Source: Providencia rettgeri
GTDB lineage: Bacteria > Pseudomonadota > Gammaproteobacteria > Enterobacterales > Enterobacteriaceae
Direction: 5' to 3'
Assembly: GCF_023205015.1 (NCBI RefSeq)
Contig: NZ_CP096258.1
Span: 682,001 to 746,000, forward strand
Length of the DNA: 64,000 nt
Below the pieces are notes generated by a model. That model was not told where the DNA came from and did not search any database. It saw nothing but the letters and a program-made list of their open reading frames with translations. Each line of letters starts with the position of its first letter. Position 1 is the first letter of the stretch. The position numbers were made by a program, and so were the translations under genes. This document shows positions 20,481 through 30,203 of this stretch, piece after piece.

Positions 20481-21920
20481 ATGACTGGTAATTTTATGAA
20501 ATCCCTTTTAGCTGTCACGGTAAGTACTTTAATTTTAGGGAGTACAGTCCCTGCCTATGCAGCTGATAAAAATGATGCAGTGTCAGAAAATCGTGCCGCG
20601 CAAGGCGACATCACCAAATTTGGTGGTGCGCGTCGTTTAGCGACAGAACAAACTGATATCATGAAAGCAGCACTTCACAATGGCCAAGCCAAAAATGTGA
20701 TCCTATTTATTGGTGATGGTATGGGTGACTCTGAGATAACCGTTGCTCGTAACTATGCAGAAGGCGCTTCAGGGTTCTTTAAAGGTATTGATGCCCTGCC
20801 AATCACTGGCCAATATACCCATTATGCGTTAGATAAAAAAACACAAAAACCTGACTATGTGACTGACTCTGCCGCATCTGCCACGGCGTGGTCTTCCGGT
20901 GTGAAAACCTACAATGGCGCATTGGGGATTGATGTATTTGGTAACGACCATGAAACATTAATTGAGATAGCTAAACGTAATGGTAAAGCGACGGGGAACG
21001 TCACGACTTCCGAGATCCAAGATGCAACACCTGCTGCACAGTTTTCGCATGTCAGTGCGCGTAAATGTTATGGCCCTGAGGAAACAACAGAAAAATGTGC
21101 GGCTAACGCGCTAGAAAATGGCGGTCGTGGTTCAATTTCAGAGCAACTGTTGGTAACTCGCCCTGATGTCACCCTTGGTGGTGGTGCTAAGAGCTTCAAG
21201 CAAGAAGCAAAGGCGGGTGACTACAAAGGTAAAACGTTGGAACAACAGGCAATTGAGCGTGGGTACAATATTGTACGTGATGCGAAGTCATTAGATAGCA
21301 TTACAGTTGCAAATCAAGATAAACCTGTCCTGGGCTTATTCCATGATGGCAACATGACTGTTGCATGGGAAGGCCCGAAAGCGGTTCATTACGGTAATAT
21401 CAACAATGCGCCGTTAGAATGTAAACCGAATGCTAAGTTAGACCCGAATGCACCAACATTAGCTCAAATGACGAAAAAAGCGATTGAGCTGTTAGAAGTC
21501 AATCCAAATGGTTTCTTCTTACAGGTGGAAAGCGCTTCTATCGATAAGCAAGATCATAAAGCAAACCCATGTGGCCAAATTGGTGAAACAGTTGCTCTCG
21601 ACCAAGCGGTACAAGTCGGCTTAGATTTCGCTAAAAAGCATGGTGATACATTAGTTATCGTGACTGCTGACCATTCACATTCAAGCCAAATTATACCAGA
21701 AGGCACAAAATCAACGGGCTTAACGCAAGCGTTGATTACGAAAGACGGCTCCGTGATGGTCGTGAATTACGGTAACTCTGAAGAAGATGATTCTCAAGAG
21801 CACACTGGTGCTCAGTTACGTGTGGCGGCTTATGGCCCACATGCGGCAAACGTAATGGGTCTAACTGACCAAACTGATTTGTTCTTTACCATGCGCGATG
21901 CAATGGGATTGAAGCAATAA
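20481..21920 (+). CDS. phoA: Periplasmic alkaline phosphatase
   Basis: Releases phosphate from phosphomonoesters in the periplasm. The ATG at 20481 has AAGGAAA upstream and gives a 479-aa precursor with a signal peptide (basic start, hydrophobic LLAVTVSTLILGS, cleavage after AYA). Zn/Mg and nucleophile motifs are present: FIGDGMGDSE (first metal Asp), DSAASATAWSSG (nucleophilic Ser), ADHSHSSQ and the C-terminal EHTGAQ. E. coli PhoA is 471 aa. A Pho box precedes it and a hairpin with a T run follows. Confidence 0.95.
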   Translation: MTGNFMKSLLAVTVSTLILGSTVPAYAADKNDAVSENRAAQGDITKFGGARRLATEQTDIMKAALHNGQAKNVILFIGDGMGDSEITVARNYAEGASGFFKGIDALPITGQYTHYALDKKTQKPDYVTDSAASATAWSSGVKTYNGALGIDVFGNDHETLIEIAKRNGKATGNVTTSEIQDATPAAQFSHVSARKCYGPEETTEKCAANALENGGRGSISEQLLVTRPDVTLGGGAKSFKQEAKAGDYKGKTLEQQAIERGYNIVRDAKSLDSITVANQDKPVLGLFHDGNMTVAWEGPKAVHYGNINNAPLECKPNAKLDPNAPTLAQMTKKAIELLEVNPNGFFLQVESASIDKQDHKANPCGQIGETVALDQAVQVGLDFAKKHGDTLVIVTADHSHSSQIIPEGTKSTGLTQALITKDGSVMVVNYGNSEEDDSQEHTGAQLRVAAYGPHAANVMGLTDQTDLFFTMRDAMGLKQ

Positions 21921-21933
21921 ACCAACCCTGTAG

Positions 21934-21973
21934 TAAAAATTCTCCGCGATAGGATGTTGCGGGGGATTTTTTT
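21934..21973 (+). terminator. Probable terminator of phoA
   Basis: Imperfect stem AAAATTCTCCGC / GCGGGGGATTTT followed by T residues, 14 nt after the stop. Confidence 0.6.
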
Positions 21974-22125
21974 ATTTATGGCTATTTTTCTCCTTATCTT
22001 TCAACCATTCCTCAATCAAATTATTAAATATTTGCACTTCTTTTTTTATTCGTTATCTTGAAAAATGATTTATTAGATAACAATAAATGTGCTTATTCAT
22101 AGGCACAAATAATGAGAGTGACATA

Positions 22126-22653
22126 ATGAGAGAAGTTCGCGAACTGCAACGAGAGGAAATTCCATCTGTTTGGTCTATCGACCGCACTGAATTAATTGAA
22201 AACCTTTATCTATATCAAAATGGCGAGTTGGTGCTATCCAAACAACGGTTTGATATGAAAGGTTGGCCAGAAGGTGAGCCTGAAGCCTATACCCCCCATT
22301 TGTTGGAAAGTTATGACCAAGGTGCGGTATTTCTTGGGGTTTTTGAGCTGGGCAAGTTAATTGCTGCTGCAAGTTTAGATAATGTGTGGCGGGGAGAGCA
22401 AAAAGATTTATTGCAATTATCTTTTTTGCATGTGAGCCACGCGTACCGTGGAGAAGGTTTGGCAGGAATGTTATTCCAACACTGTGTTGAAATGGCGATA
22501 CAAAAAGGGGCAAAAGGCTTATATATTTCTGCGACGCCTTCAGAAAATACCGTGCATTTTTATCAACATCTAGGCTGTACTTTAATTGCACAACCTGACC
22601 CTGAATTATTTGCATTAGAGCCTGAAGATATTCACTTTATTTATCTATTTTAG
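22126..22653 (+). CDS. GNAT-family N-acetyltransferase
   Basis: An acetyl-CoA-dependent acetyltransferase of unknown target. The 175-aa protein has the GNAT core: LLQLSFLHVSHAYRGEGLAG with the acetyl-CoA loop (R-G-x-G-L-A) near residue 115, and SATPSENTVHFYQHLGC near 150. I choose the ATG at 22126; the open frame continues 13 codons upstream but without a better ribosome site. It is monocistronic. Some GNATs of this shape modify aminoglycosides or other small molecules, but nothing here identifies a substrate. Confidence 0.75.
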   Translation: MREVRELQREEIPSVWSIDRTELIENLYLYQNGELVLSKQRFDMKGWPEGEPEAYTPHLLESYDQGAVFLGVFELGKLIAAASLDNVWRGEQKDLLQLSFLHVSHAYRGEGLAGMLFQHCVEMAIQKGAKGLYISATPSENTVHFYQHLGCTLIAQPDPELFALEPEDIHFIYLF

Positions 22654-22733
22654 TGAGTTTTTATTTTGTAAAATAAGTGTTAATTTATAGGAGGGTGGAA
22701 TAAAAAAGCATTGAAATTTACTAAAAACTAGAT

Positions 22734-22752
22734 ATGATTGATAATCATTATC
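22734..22752. promoter_or_regulatory. Fur box
   Basis: The half TGATAATCATTATC is a perfect match to the Fur consensus and the full 19-bp site matches at about 15 positions. It lies 20 bp before the small membrane protein gene. Confidence 0.7.
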
Positions 22753-22771
22753 ATTTAAGGGTGAGATCACT

Positions 22772-23026
22772 ATGCCAACTAGCATATCAAAAACCACAGG
22801 TTTAAAGCGTATAGGCGCTGGCCTTTGGGGTGTCTTTGCTGTGATATTGTTGAGCATTGCTTACGTACTCAATAATATGGGCTTGGATAATATAAAAATC
22901 ATTATGATTGTCATGATGGTCGCAACCGCAGGGATGTTGTTCAACCGTGGTTCTCGCCGCTTATTGATTATCCCCGCTGTGATTTCGCTCGCATGTTTTC
23001 TGATGGCCTTTGTACTACAAAGGTAG
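22772..23026 (+). CDS. Small inner-membrane protein (YjjZ/DUF1435-like)
   Basis: An 84-aa protein with hydrophobic segments at about residues 17-33, 42-56 and 63-81. The position, between unrelated genes and a tRNA-Leu cluster followed by rsmC, is the one held in E. coli by the Fur-regulated small gene yjjZ next to leuVPQ. The layout and the Fur box suggest the same DUF1435-type gene; the function is unknown. GGGTGAG precedes the ATG. Confidence 0.65.
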   Translation: MPTSISKTTGLKRIGAGLWGVFAVILLSIAYVLNNMGLDNIKIIMIVMMVATAGMLFNRGSRRLLIIPAVISLACFLMAFVLQR

Positions 23027-23212
23027 CTTTATAATTTAATAATTAAATAGAACAGAAGAAAGTGGTATCGAAAGATATTGATAATTAAAGGTATTCAATA
23101 TAGCGGTTTATTTAAATGATTTACTATTGTTTTATAGTAAATAGGCAAATAAGACAGCATTAGTAGTACAGGAAAGGCCGAATGGGCAGGATATTATAAA
23201 ATGACTGACCAG

Positions 23213-23298
23213 TGGTGCGAAAGGGGGGACTTGAACCCCCACGTCCGAAGGACACTAACACCTGAAGCTAGCGCGTCTACCAATTCCGCCACCCTCGC
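23213..23298 (-). tRNA. leuV: tRNA-Leu (CAG)
   Basis: Read on the minus strand it starts GCGAGGGTGGCGGAATTGG, has the TTCAGGT anticodon loop (anticodon CAG), a long class II variable arm (GTCC TTC GGAC) and encoded CCA. The order with rsmC matches the E. coli leuQPV locus. Confidence 0.96.
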
Positions 23299-23347
23299 AA
23301 TACTGTCTCGTCAATACTACATTATTGTGGTTTGTACAAAGTTTTAG

Positions 23348-23433
23348 TGGTGCGAAAGGGGGGACTTGAACCCCCACGTCCATAGGACACTAACACCTGA
23401 AGCTAGCGCGTCTACCAATTCCGCCACCCTCGC
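23348..23433 (-). tRNA. leuP: tRNA-Leu (CAG), second copy
   Basis: Almost identical to the neighbouring tRNA; the variable-arm loop differs (GTCC TAT GGAC). Anticodon CAG, encoded CCA. The two genes are 49 nt apart and were probably cotranscribed. Confidence 0.96.
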
Positions 23434-23626
23434 AATACCTAACTAAACTTTGGCCATCAATGCCTTTCACCAGCAATAATGTGGTGCGGATTTTAGGCTA
23501 ATTTCGACGAACGTCAATAATTTTTTTATGAAGTATTTTTTGATTGATGAAAAAATGGCCGGTGATGGGTCACTGGCCATTGAGCAGGACGAAAAATTGT
23601 ATTTTAGTCTAATTTGGATAAGTGAA

Positions 23627-24640
23627 TTAGCGTTTAACTGCTTGGTAAACCTTAAATTTCCCCGTTTTGGCGAGTACTTCATGGCTACCAAATGCTTTAT
23701 CGAGTAAATCAGGATACGGTAAGAAAGCATTCGCGACGATCCGCAAGCGGCCCCCTTTTTTCAGGTATTTAGGGGCTTGATAAATCATATTTTCAACCGC
23801 TCGATAACTGGTGTTTAGGCCATCATGGAATGGTGGGTTAGAAATAATCCAATCAAACTTATCGTTAATATCTGAGTAGGCGTCACTAGCGATGACTTTA
23901 CCAGTCAGTTTATTGGCTTCAAGAGTGGATGCTGCGGAATCTAGTGCAGACGCACTGACATCACTTAAGGTAAGTTTGATCTCTGGATTTTGTGAGCCGA
24001 TCACCGCGGCAATCACCCCGTTACCGCAAGCGAGATCAAGCAGATCACCACTCATTGGATCGGTTAATGTTGATAATAGTAGGTCACTACCGATATCAAG
24101 CTCATTATGGCTAAATACCCCTGGCAGTGCGTTAATTCTAACATTATCAATCTGATAATGACGCCACCAGCGAGCAATATCAAAGGTTGTCGGTTGTTCT
24201 AATTCACCATAGTACAAGGCACAGCGGCGTGCTGAGTCAATTTTTTGTAAGCTAGCGATCCCTTCCATAATGGATTCGGCGCTTTTAACACCACTGCGAT
24301 TCTCACCGACGATAAAAATTTGGCTACCCGCAGCAAGATGAGTACAAAGGTCATCGAGCTGGAAACAGGCTTCTTGCTTGTTTTTTTGCCAAAAATAAAT
24401 GAGGGTATCGCAAGGCTGGATAAATTCCGCGGGCGTAGTGGCAGAGAATAACGCCATATCACCCATTAACGGCTGTAAACGCTGCCAGTGGTGATACTGG
24501 TTGGTGATGACACGAACACTAGCCGCTTCTAAGGTTGCAGCGAGCTCATCCTGAATGTCACCGGCCAAAATGACATGACGATCTGTAAAATGTTCGAGAT
24601 GGCGTTGAATAACTTCGCTGGCAGGTGTCAGTAATGACAT
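23627..24640 (-). CDS. rsmC: 16S rRNA m2G1207 methyltransferase RsmC
   Basis: Methylates G1207 of 16S rRNA in the 30S subunit. The 337-aa protein (E. coli 343) has a degenerate N-terminal methyltransferase-like half and a C-terminal catalytic half with the SAM-binding LLDLACGNGVIAAVIG (near residue 200) and the amino-methyltransferase motif ISNPPFHDG (near 265). It is divergent from holD, as in E. coli. Confidence 0.95.
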   Translation of the reverse strand: MSLLTPASEVIQRHLEHFTDRHVILAGDIQDELAATLEAASVRVITNQYHHWQRLQPLMGDMALFSATTPAEFIQPCDTLIYFWQKNKQEACFQLDDLCTHLAAGSQIFIVGENRSGVKSAESIMEGIASLQKIDSARRCALYYGELEQPTTFDIARWWRHYQIDNVRINALPGVFSHNELDIGSDLLLSTLTDPMSGDLLDLACGNGVIAAVIGSQNPEIKLTLSDVSASALDSAASTLEANKLTGKVIASDAYSDINDKFDWIISNPPFHDGLNTSYRAVENMIYQAPKYLKKGGRLRIVANAFLPYPDLLDKAFGSHEVLAKTGKFKVYQAVKR

Positions 24641-24774
24641 ATTCTGTCAATCTCCTAAAATAATAAAAAAAACCGATGACATCTTACCAAAGATAAGAGA
24701 AATAGCATTGCTCTGTTGGCGCTATTGATCCCCTTTGATAAGATGTGGTTGTAAAATTGCGACTGGAAAATCAA

Positions 24775-25185
24775 ATGACACGACGTGACAGGCTTTTAGA
24801 ACAACTGGGGATCACTCAATGGATGGTGAGAAATCCTGCCGTGTTACGTGGTGAGCGTGGTGTGAGGATCCCAGCGTCGACTAAGCTTATTATTATTACT
24901 GATGAGAACCTTGATTTAAATAGCCAATTGCTAAAAGATATTTTTCTTTCCATGAATATTGCACAGGATGATGTGGTTTGTGTAAATTCAGAGCAATTAG
25001 GTTTAATCCCAACACCAATAATAACACCATGTTGGGTATTAGGTGATGAAATTCAGCCTGAAGGTTCAAAAATCATATTTACTTCACCTGTTTTGTCTGA
25101 GCTAAGTACAAGCTGTAGCGCTAAACAGGCACTATGGAAACAAATTTATCAATATGATGAAAATTTCAACACTAAAGCAATCTGA
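24775..25185 (+). CDS. holD: DNA polymerase III psi subunit
   Basis: Links the clamp loader to SSB through chi. The 136-aa protein begins MTRRDRLLEQLGITQW, the conserved psi N terminus, then RNPAVLRGERGVRIP. I take the ATG at 24775, which gives the family length (E. coli 137 aa); an in-frame upstream TTG/GTG would add ten residues. It overlaps rimI by 32 nt, the usual holD-rimI arrangement. Confidence 0.93.
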   Translation: MTRRDRLLEQLGITQWMVRNPAVLRGERGVRIPASTKLIIITDENLDLNSQLLKDIFLSMNIAQDDVVCVNSEQLGLIPTPIITPCWVLGDEIQPEGSKIIFTSPVLSELSTSCSAKQALWKQIYQYDENFNTKAI

Positions 25186-25606
25186 TCTCGCGACTGCGTA
25201 CTTAATTGAGAAATTGAGCCATGATTTTCCATGGACTGAGCGTGTTTTTTATGGGAACCAAGGGGAAAAGTACCATAACATAAAAATATCTGTTAATAAT
25301 CAAATTGTTGGTTATGCAATAACACAGTATGTTCTTGATGAAGCGACCTTATTTAATATTGCCATACACCCTGATTACCAAGGGAAAGGCTATGGCCGCT
25401 TGTTGTTAGAACAGCTCATTGAAGAACTCGTAAAGAAAGGCATTCTCACGTTATGGCTAGAGGTTAGGGAATCAAATGCATCTGCTTTGCATCTATATGA
25501 TAAGCTGGGTTTTCACCAAGTGACGGTACGTAAAGATTACTATCCAGCTAAAAAAGGTAGAGAAGATGCTTTAGTTCTTGCTTTGACGCTATTTTCTGAT
25601 GAATAA
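25154..25606 (+). CDS. rimI: Ribosomal protein S18 alanine N-acetyltransferase
   Basis: Acetylates the N-terminal Ala of S18. The 150-aa GNAT protein has VLDEATLFNIAIHPDYQGKG with the acetyl-CoA loop (Q-G-K-G-Y-G, near residue 78) and LWLEVRESNASALHLYDKLG, the RimI signature. It starts inside the 3' end of holD. In E. coli it is followed by yjjG and prfC; here a carnitine cluster intervenes. Confidence 0.94.
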   Translation: MMKISTLKQSDLATAYLIEKLSHDFPWTERVFYGNQGEKYHNIKISVNNQIVGYAITQYVLDEATLFNIAIHPDYQGKGYGRLLLEQLIEELVKKGILTLWLEVRESNASALHLYDKLGFHQVTVRKDYYPAKKGREDALVLALTLFSDE

Positions 25607-25641
25607 ATTTAAGTAACAAATAATTTATTACTAATATAGTT

Positions 25642-25677
25642 AAAACCCCAATATGCGTCATAACATATTGGGGTTTT
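25642..25677. terminator. Bidirectional rho-independent terminator
   Basis: Perfect 14-bp stem AAAACCCCAATATG / CATATTGGGGTTTT with an 8-nt loop between convergent rimI and the BCCT transporter. Confidence 0.92.
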
Positions 25678-25693
25678 GTGTTTTTATGGACGA

Positions 25694-27253
25694 CTATTTT
25701 TCAATTTCAGGAAGAATAGGTTTATTCATTATTTTGATATTATCTTTTAACGCTTTTTTTTCCGCAGCTTCTGCGTTAACTTCTTCATTGAGCCCTTTAT
25801 ATGTGGAATAACACATAATGAGCATCATGATGGATAGTGGTACTGCCATGGCGACCAGTGCGGATTGCAAACCGGATAATCCACCAGTCATAATTAGCAC
25901 AATCGCGATTGCCGCAATAATAACTCCCCAAATGGTTTTCGTGACATGAGAAGGATTTGGGTTGCCATTTTCGCTGACCATTCCCAGCACAAATACCGCT
26001 GAGTTAGCTGATGTGATAAAGAAAATCAGCACCAAAACAATCGCCAAGACACTAATAAATGTTGATGCAGGGAAATAGTCTAAGAACTTAAATAATGCGG
26101 ATGTTACATCCGTTTTTACAGCATCGGCTAGTGCTGTTTGGCCGAGATTTTGAATAATATGGATTGCTGATCCACCCATTACCGCAAACCAAGTAAAAGC
26201 ACTTAATACAGGGATAAACACTGCGCCAATCATAAATTCTTTAATTGTTCTTCCTTTTGATATACGCGCTACAAAGCTACCCACTAATGGTGCCCATGCA
26301 ATCCACCAGCCAAAGTAAAACAGTGTCCAGTTAGCAATCCAAGTACCGTCATTATAGGGCTCAGTGCGAAATGACATACTGACAAAATTTTGGACGTAAT
26401 CACCAATACCTTGGAATAACACTTTTAAGATAGTTTGGGTTGGGCCAGATAAAAATATAAATGCCATCAATCCTAGGGCAAGTATGATATTTAAGTTTGA
26501 TAGGTACTTTATCGCCCCTTGTAATCCAGAGATCGTCGAAGCAACATAAACAACGGTAATTATTGCGATCAATCCAACTTGTACATAAATACTAATAGGC
26601 AGTCCCCATAAGTAATTCATACCACTGTTAACTTGTAGTGTACCGAAGCCTAATGATGTGGCGATACCAATGACGACAGATAACATCACCAATATATTGA
26701 TCCACTTCCCGACAGAGCCGTAAATCCGATCCCCGATTAAGGGATAAAAAACCGAGCTGAGTGAGGATGGTAGCTTTTTTCTAAATTGGAAATAGCCTAA
26801 AGCCACACCGACGAGTGCATAACATGCCCATGCGGAAACCCCCCAGTGCAGATAGACATATTGCATCGCTGCTTTGGCAGACTGTTCTGTTAAGCCTTGA
26901 CCAACAGGTGGGCTGATATAATAGGAAACTGGCTCTGCCACCCCCCAAAACATCAAGCTGATCCCAATCGAGGCACTGAATAACATCGCAATCCAGGTGA
27001 CCGTGCTGTATTCCGGTTTGTCATCGTCATCACCAAGGCGAATATGACCAAATTTGGAAAAACCGAGAAACATACAGAAGCTGAAAAAGATAAAAACGGA
27101 ACCTAGGATAAACCAACCTAGATTGTTATAGATAAAACTTAAGGCGGAATGTGAAAATGCTTCCAGTTTATCAGGAATAAATGCACCAAAACTGATTAAC
27201 GCCAGACTAAAGGCTAGCGACACGTAAAATACGGATTTTTTGTGATTCATCAT
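25694..27253 (-). CDS. BCCT-family betaine/carnitine transporter
   Basis: Inner-membrane transporter for quaternary ammonium compounds. Twelve hydrophobic segments are visible, with the BCCT substrate-site region WTLFYFGWWIAWAPLVGSFV (near residue 310) and the early MFWGVAEPVSYY stretch. I choose the ATG at 27253, preceded by GGAGAAGAGG, giving 519 aa. It is divergent from the carnitine monooxygenase operon, so carnitine or gamma-butyrobetaine is the expected substrate. It corresponds in place to E. coli yeaV, but strict orthology is not shown. Confidence 0.88.
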   Translation of the reverse strand: MMNHKKSVFYVSLAFSLALISFGAFIPDKLEAFSHSALSFIYNNLGWFILGSVFIFFSFCMFLGFSKFGHIRLGDDDDKPEYSTVTWIAMLFSASIGISLMFWGVAEPVSYYISPPVGQGLTEQSAKAAMQYVYLHWGVSAWACYALVGVALGYFQFRKKLPSSLSSVFYPLIGDRIYGSVGKWINILVMLSVVIGIATSLGFGTLQVNSGMNYLWGLPISIYVQVGLIAIITVVYVASTISGLQGAIKYLSNLNIILALGLMAFIFLSGPTQTILKVLFQGIGDYVQNFVSMSFRTEPYNDGTWIANWTLFYFGWWIAWAPLVGSFVARISKGRTIKEFMIGAVFIPVLSAFTWFAVMGGSAIHIIQNLGQTALADAVKTDVTSALFKFLDYFPASTFISVLAIVLVLIFFITSANSAVFVLGMVSENGNPNPSHVTKTIWGVIIAAIAIVLIMTGGLSGLQSALVAMAVPLSIMMLIMCYSTYKGLNEEVNAEAAEKKALKDNIKIMNKPILPEIEK

Positions 27254-27574
27254 ACCTCTTCTCCAGTTGCTCACTTATTTTTTGTTTTATGAGAGTTGGC
27301 TTGCAGGGAATACTCGTTTTGTTTTCAAGGGTACTTTTTTATTAATTGCTACTTTCGGTTTACAGAGAATAGCCATGCAAATATTGTGTAGTCAACAAGT
27401 AATTAACTAATTATTAACAGTTGAGATAATTGTAATGTATTTAACTTGTTGTTATATATGTATTAAATGTTTTTGATTGAATTTTTATCAATATTTAGTT
27501 TGATCATTAATGGGATCTGCATTAACATTCTTAAAAAAGATGTTAACTATAAGTTTACATAAGTGAGGGCAATT

Positions 27575-28702
27575 ATGAGCAATGCAGCTAAAGTCATTTC
27601 GATTAATGATCACCTTGATATTGATAACGCATGGACAATCCCTGCACGTTATTACACGTCTAATGATATTTTTGAGTATGAAAAAGAAAAAATATTCGCT
27701 AACTCATGGGTTTGTGTCGGACATGTTAGTGAGGTAAAAGAAAAAAATTCGTATATCACCCGTGAACTTATTGGCGAAAGCCTTGTGATTGTTCGCGGTC
27801 GCGATGAGGTGTTGCGCGGTTTCTATAATGTGTGTCCACACCGAGGACATCAACTGATCAGTGGCGAAAGTGGTAAAGTCAAAAATGTGATTACTTGCCC
27901 TTACCATGCATGGGCATTCAAGTTAGATGGCCAATTAGCACATGCGACTAATTGTGAAAATGTGAACAATTTTGAAGCTGATGCAATGACATTAAGTAGC
28001 TTCCATGTTACTGAACATGCAGGGTTTATTTATATAAATATGACCGTAGGCGAACCGCAACCTATTGAAGAGCAACTTCCAGGTCTAGCGGAAAAAATGC
28101 AAGAAGCTTGTGCAGTAATTAGCGACTTAAAATTGGCCGCTCGGTTTGTTAGCCATACACCAGCCAATTGGAAAACTATCGTTGATAACTATATTGAATG
28201 CTATCACTGCCCAACCAACCATGTGAGCTTCGCAAGCTCTGTGGATGTCAACGTATACGAACACCAATTATTGGATAATTGGACTGTTCAAATTGGTAAG
28301 GCAAAACCTTCCGAGTCCTCCTATCAATTTGATGAATCTGTTTTAGATCCGCGTTTCTTTGGTTTTTGGATTTGGCCTAGCACCATGTTCAATATGCCTC
28401 CAGGCGGCGATTTCATGACGGTCATTTATGAGTTTCCTGTGAGCGCAGGGGAAACCTTGCAGCACTATGATATTTATTTTCTCAATGAAGAGTTGACTGA
28501 ATATCAGAAAAACTTAGTGGAATGGTATCGCACGGTATTCCGTCCAGAAGATTTACGGTTAGTAGAAAGTGTACAAAAAGGGTTGAGATCGCGTGGTTAC
28601 CGAGGCCAAGGCCGTATCATGGCTGACAGGCAGCGCAGTGGGATTAGTGAACATGGCGTTGCGCATTTCCATAAAATCATCGCTGGCGCGCACACTGAGT
28701 AA
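27575..28702 (+). CDS. yeaW: Carnitine monooxygenase, Rieske oxygenase subunit (YeaW/CntA)
   Basis: Cleaves carnitine (and related quaternary amines) to trimethylamine and malic semialdehyde, using electrons from YeaX. The 375-aa protein (E. coli YeaW 374) has the Rieske [2Fe-2S] ligands CPHRGHQL and CPYHAW (near residues 86-109) and the mononuclear iron site DNYIECYHCPTNH (near 204-216). GAGGG precedes the ATG at 27575. First gene of an operon with an aldehyde dehydrogenase and the reductase subunit. Confidence 0.93.
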   Translation: MSNAAKVISINDHLDIDNAWTIPARYYTSNDIFEYEKEKIFANSWVCVGHVSEVKEKNSYITRELIGESLVIVRGRDEVLRGFYNVCPHRGHQLISGESGKVKNVITCPYHAWAFKLDGQLAHATNCENVNNFEADAMTLSSFHVTEHAGFIYINMTVGEPQPIEEQLPGLAEKMQEACAVISDLKLAARFVSHTPANWKTIVDNYIECYHCPTNHVSFASSVDVNVYEHQLLDNWTVQIGKAKPSESSYQFDESVLDPRFFGFWIWPSTMFNMPPGGDFMTVIYEFPVSAGETLQHYDIYFLNEELTEYQKNLVEWYRTVFRPEDLRLVESVQKGLRSRGYRGQGRIMADRQRSGISEHGVAHFHKIIAGAHTE

Positions 28703-28738
28703 TTACGTTAACCATAAAAATAAAAGGAGAAGTCACAA

Positions 28739-30187
28739 ATGCATCATTTAACTCACCCTGCACTATTTCGTCAGTCATGTTATATCAATGGGCAATGGGT
28801 TGATTCAGACAATAAAATCCCTGTGACTAATCCTTTTGATCAATCTGTGCTGGGAACGATCCCCAGTCTGTCGGCCACACAAGTAGATGGGGCGATTGAA
28901 TCTGCACATTCTGCGATGGAAGGTTGGAGTAAGCAGACGGCGAAAGCACGTTCTATTATTTTACGCCGCTGGTTTGAGTTGATTGAAGCCCATGTTGACG
29001 ATCTCGGGCGTTTAATGACTCTTGAACAAGGTAAGCCACTGCATGAGGCAAAAGGTGAAATTCGTTATGCCGCGTCATTTATTGAATGGTTTGCGGAAGA
29101 GGGAAAACGTGTTTATGGGGAAACCATTCCTCAAACAGTGGGTAGTAACCGCCTTTCGACAATCAAGCAACCCATTGGTGTTTGTAGTGCGATTACCCCG
29201 TGGAATTTTCCCGCAGCGATGATCACCCGTAAAGCGGCTCCAGCACTGGCTGCGGGTTGTAGTATTGTTATCAAGCCCGCGACAGAAACGCCTTTTACGG
29301 CGCTTGCATTAGCGCAGCTGGCGGATGAAGCCGGTATTCCTGCTGGGATATTCAACGTCATTACTGGGGACTCTCGTGTTCTTGGAGAACGTCTAACTAA
29401 ACATGCGCTTATCAGTAAATTTTCGTTTACTGGTTCAACACAAGTTGGCCGAATATTGTCCGAGCAGTGCGCATCAACAATTAAGAAAACCTCACTCGAA
29501 CTGGGGGGGAACGCGCCTTTTATTGTCTTTGATGATGCGGATATTGATAAAGCGGTAAAGAGTGCGGTTCAAGCGAAATTCCGTAATGGTGGGCAAACTT
29601 GTGTTTGTGTGAACCGTTTTTATGTTCAAGATGCGGTTTTCGATGAATTTCAGACCAAGTTCGTTGCTGAAGTCGCCAAGTTGCAAGTCGGTAATGGTCT
29701 TGATGCCAGTACCGACATTGGGCCGATGATCACAACACGTGCTATCGATGGGATGAATGAGTTATTGCAAGATGCATTAGCGAAAGGCGCTCGCCAATTA
29801 ACCTTAGGGAATGAAGTGGCGGAGTATGGCAATTTCTTTAATCCCAAAGTCCTTGTTGATGTTGATGACTCAATGAAGATTGTTCATGAGGAAATTTTTG
29901 GTCCTATTGCAACATTGATTCGTTTTAGTGATGAAAATGAAGTGATTACTCGCGCCAACAATACGATTTATGGCTTAGCGGCTTATTTCTTTTCTCGTGA
30001 TGTAGGTCGTGTATATCGTGTAGCTGAAAAGCTACAAAGTGGCATGGTCGGTATCAATACAGGCTTAATTTCTAATGAAGTTGCTCCCTTTGGTGGCGTG
30101 AAACAATCAGGTTTAGGAAAAGAAGGCTCTCGATATGGTATTGAGGATTATTTAAGTACTAAGTATCTGTGTTTAGATATTGAATAA
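28739..30187 (+). CDS. Succinate-semialdehyde-type aldehyde dehydrogenase, probably for malic semialdehyde
   Basis: The 482-aa protein is a GabD-like aldehyde dehydrogenase: AITPWNFPAAMITRKAAPAL (cofactor site, ~150), FTGSTQVG (~232), catalytic Glu in LELGGNAP (~255) and Cys in FRNGGQTCVCVNRF (~289). AAGGAG lies 7 nt before the ATG. Between yeaW and yeaX in one operon, it most likely oxidises the malic semialdehyde made by YeaWX to malate (inference from context; the family usually uses succinic semialdehyde). Confidence 0.88.
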   Translation: MHHLTHPALFRQSCYINGQWVDSDNKIPVTNPFDQSVLGTIPSLSATQVDGAIESAHSAMEGWSKQTAKARSIILRRWFELIEAHVDDLGRLMTLEQGKPLHEAKGEIRYAASFIEWFAEEGKRVYGETIPQTVGSNRLSTIKQPIGVCSAITPWNFPAAMITRKAAPALAAGCSIVIKPATETPFTALALAQLADEAGIPAGIFNVITGDSRVLGERLTKHALISKFSFTGSTQVGRILSEQCASTIKKTSLELGGNAPFIVFDDADIDKAVKSAVQAKFRNGGQTCVCVNRFYVQDAVFDEFQTKFVAEVAKLQVGNGLDASTDIGPMITTRAIDGMNELLQDALAKGARQLTLGNEVAEYGNFFNPKVLVDVDDSMKIVHEEIFGPIATLIRFSDENEVITRANNTIYGLAAYFFSRDVGRVYRVAEKLQSGMVGINTGLISNEVAPFGGVKQSGLGKEGSRYGIEDYLSTKYLCLDIE

Positions 30188-30203
30188 TAAGAGAGGCACT
30201 GTG

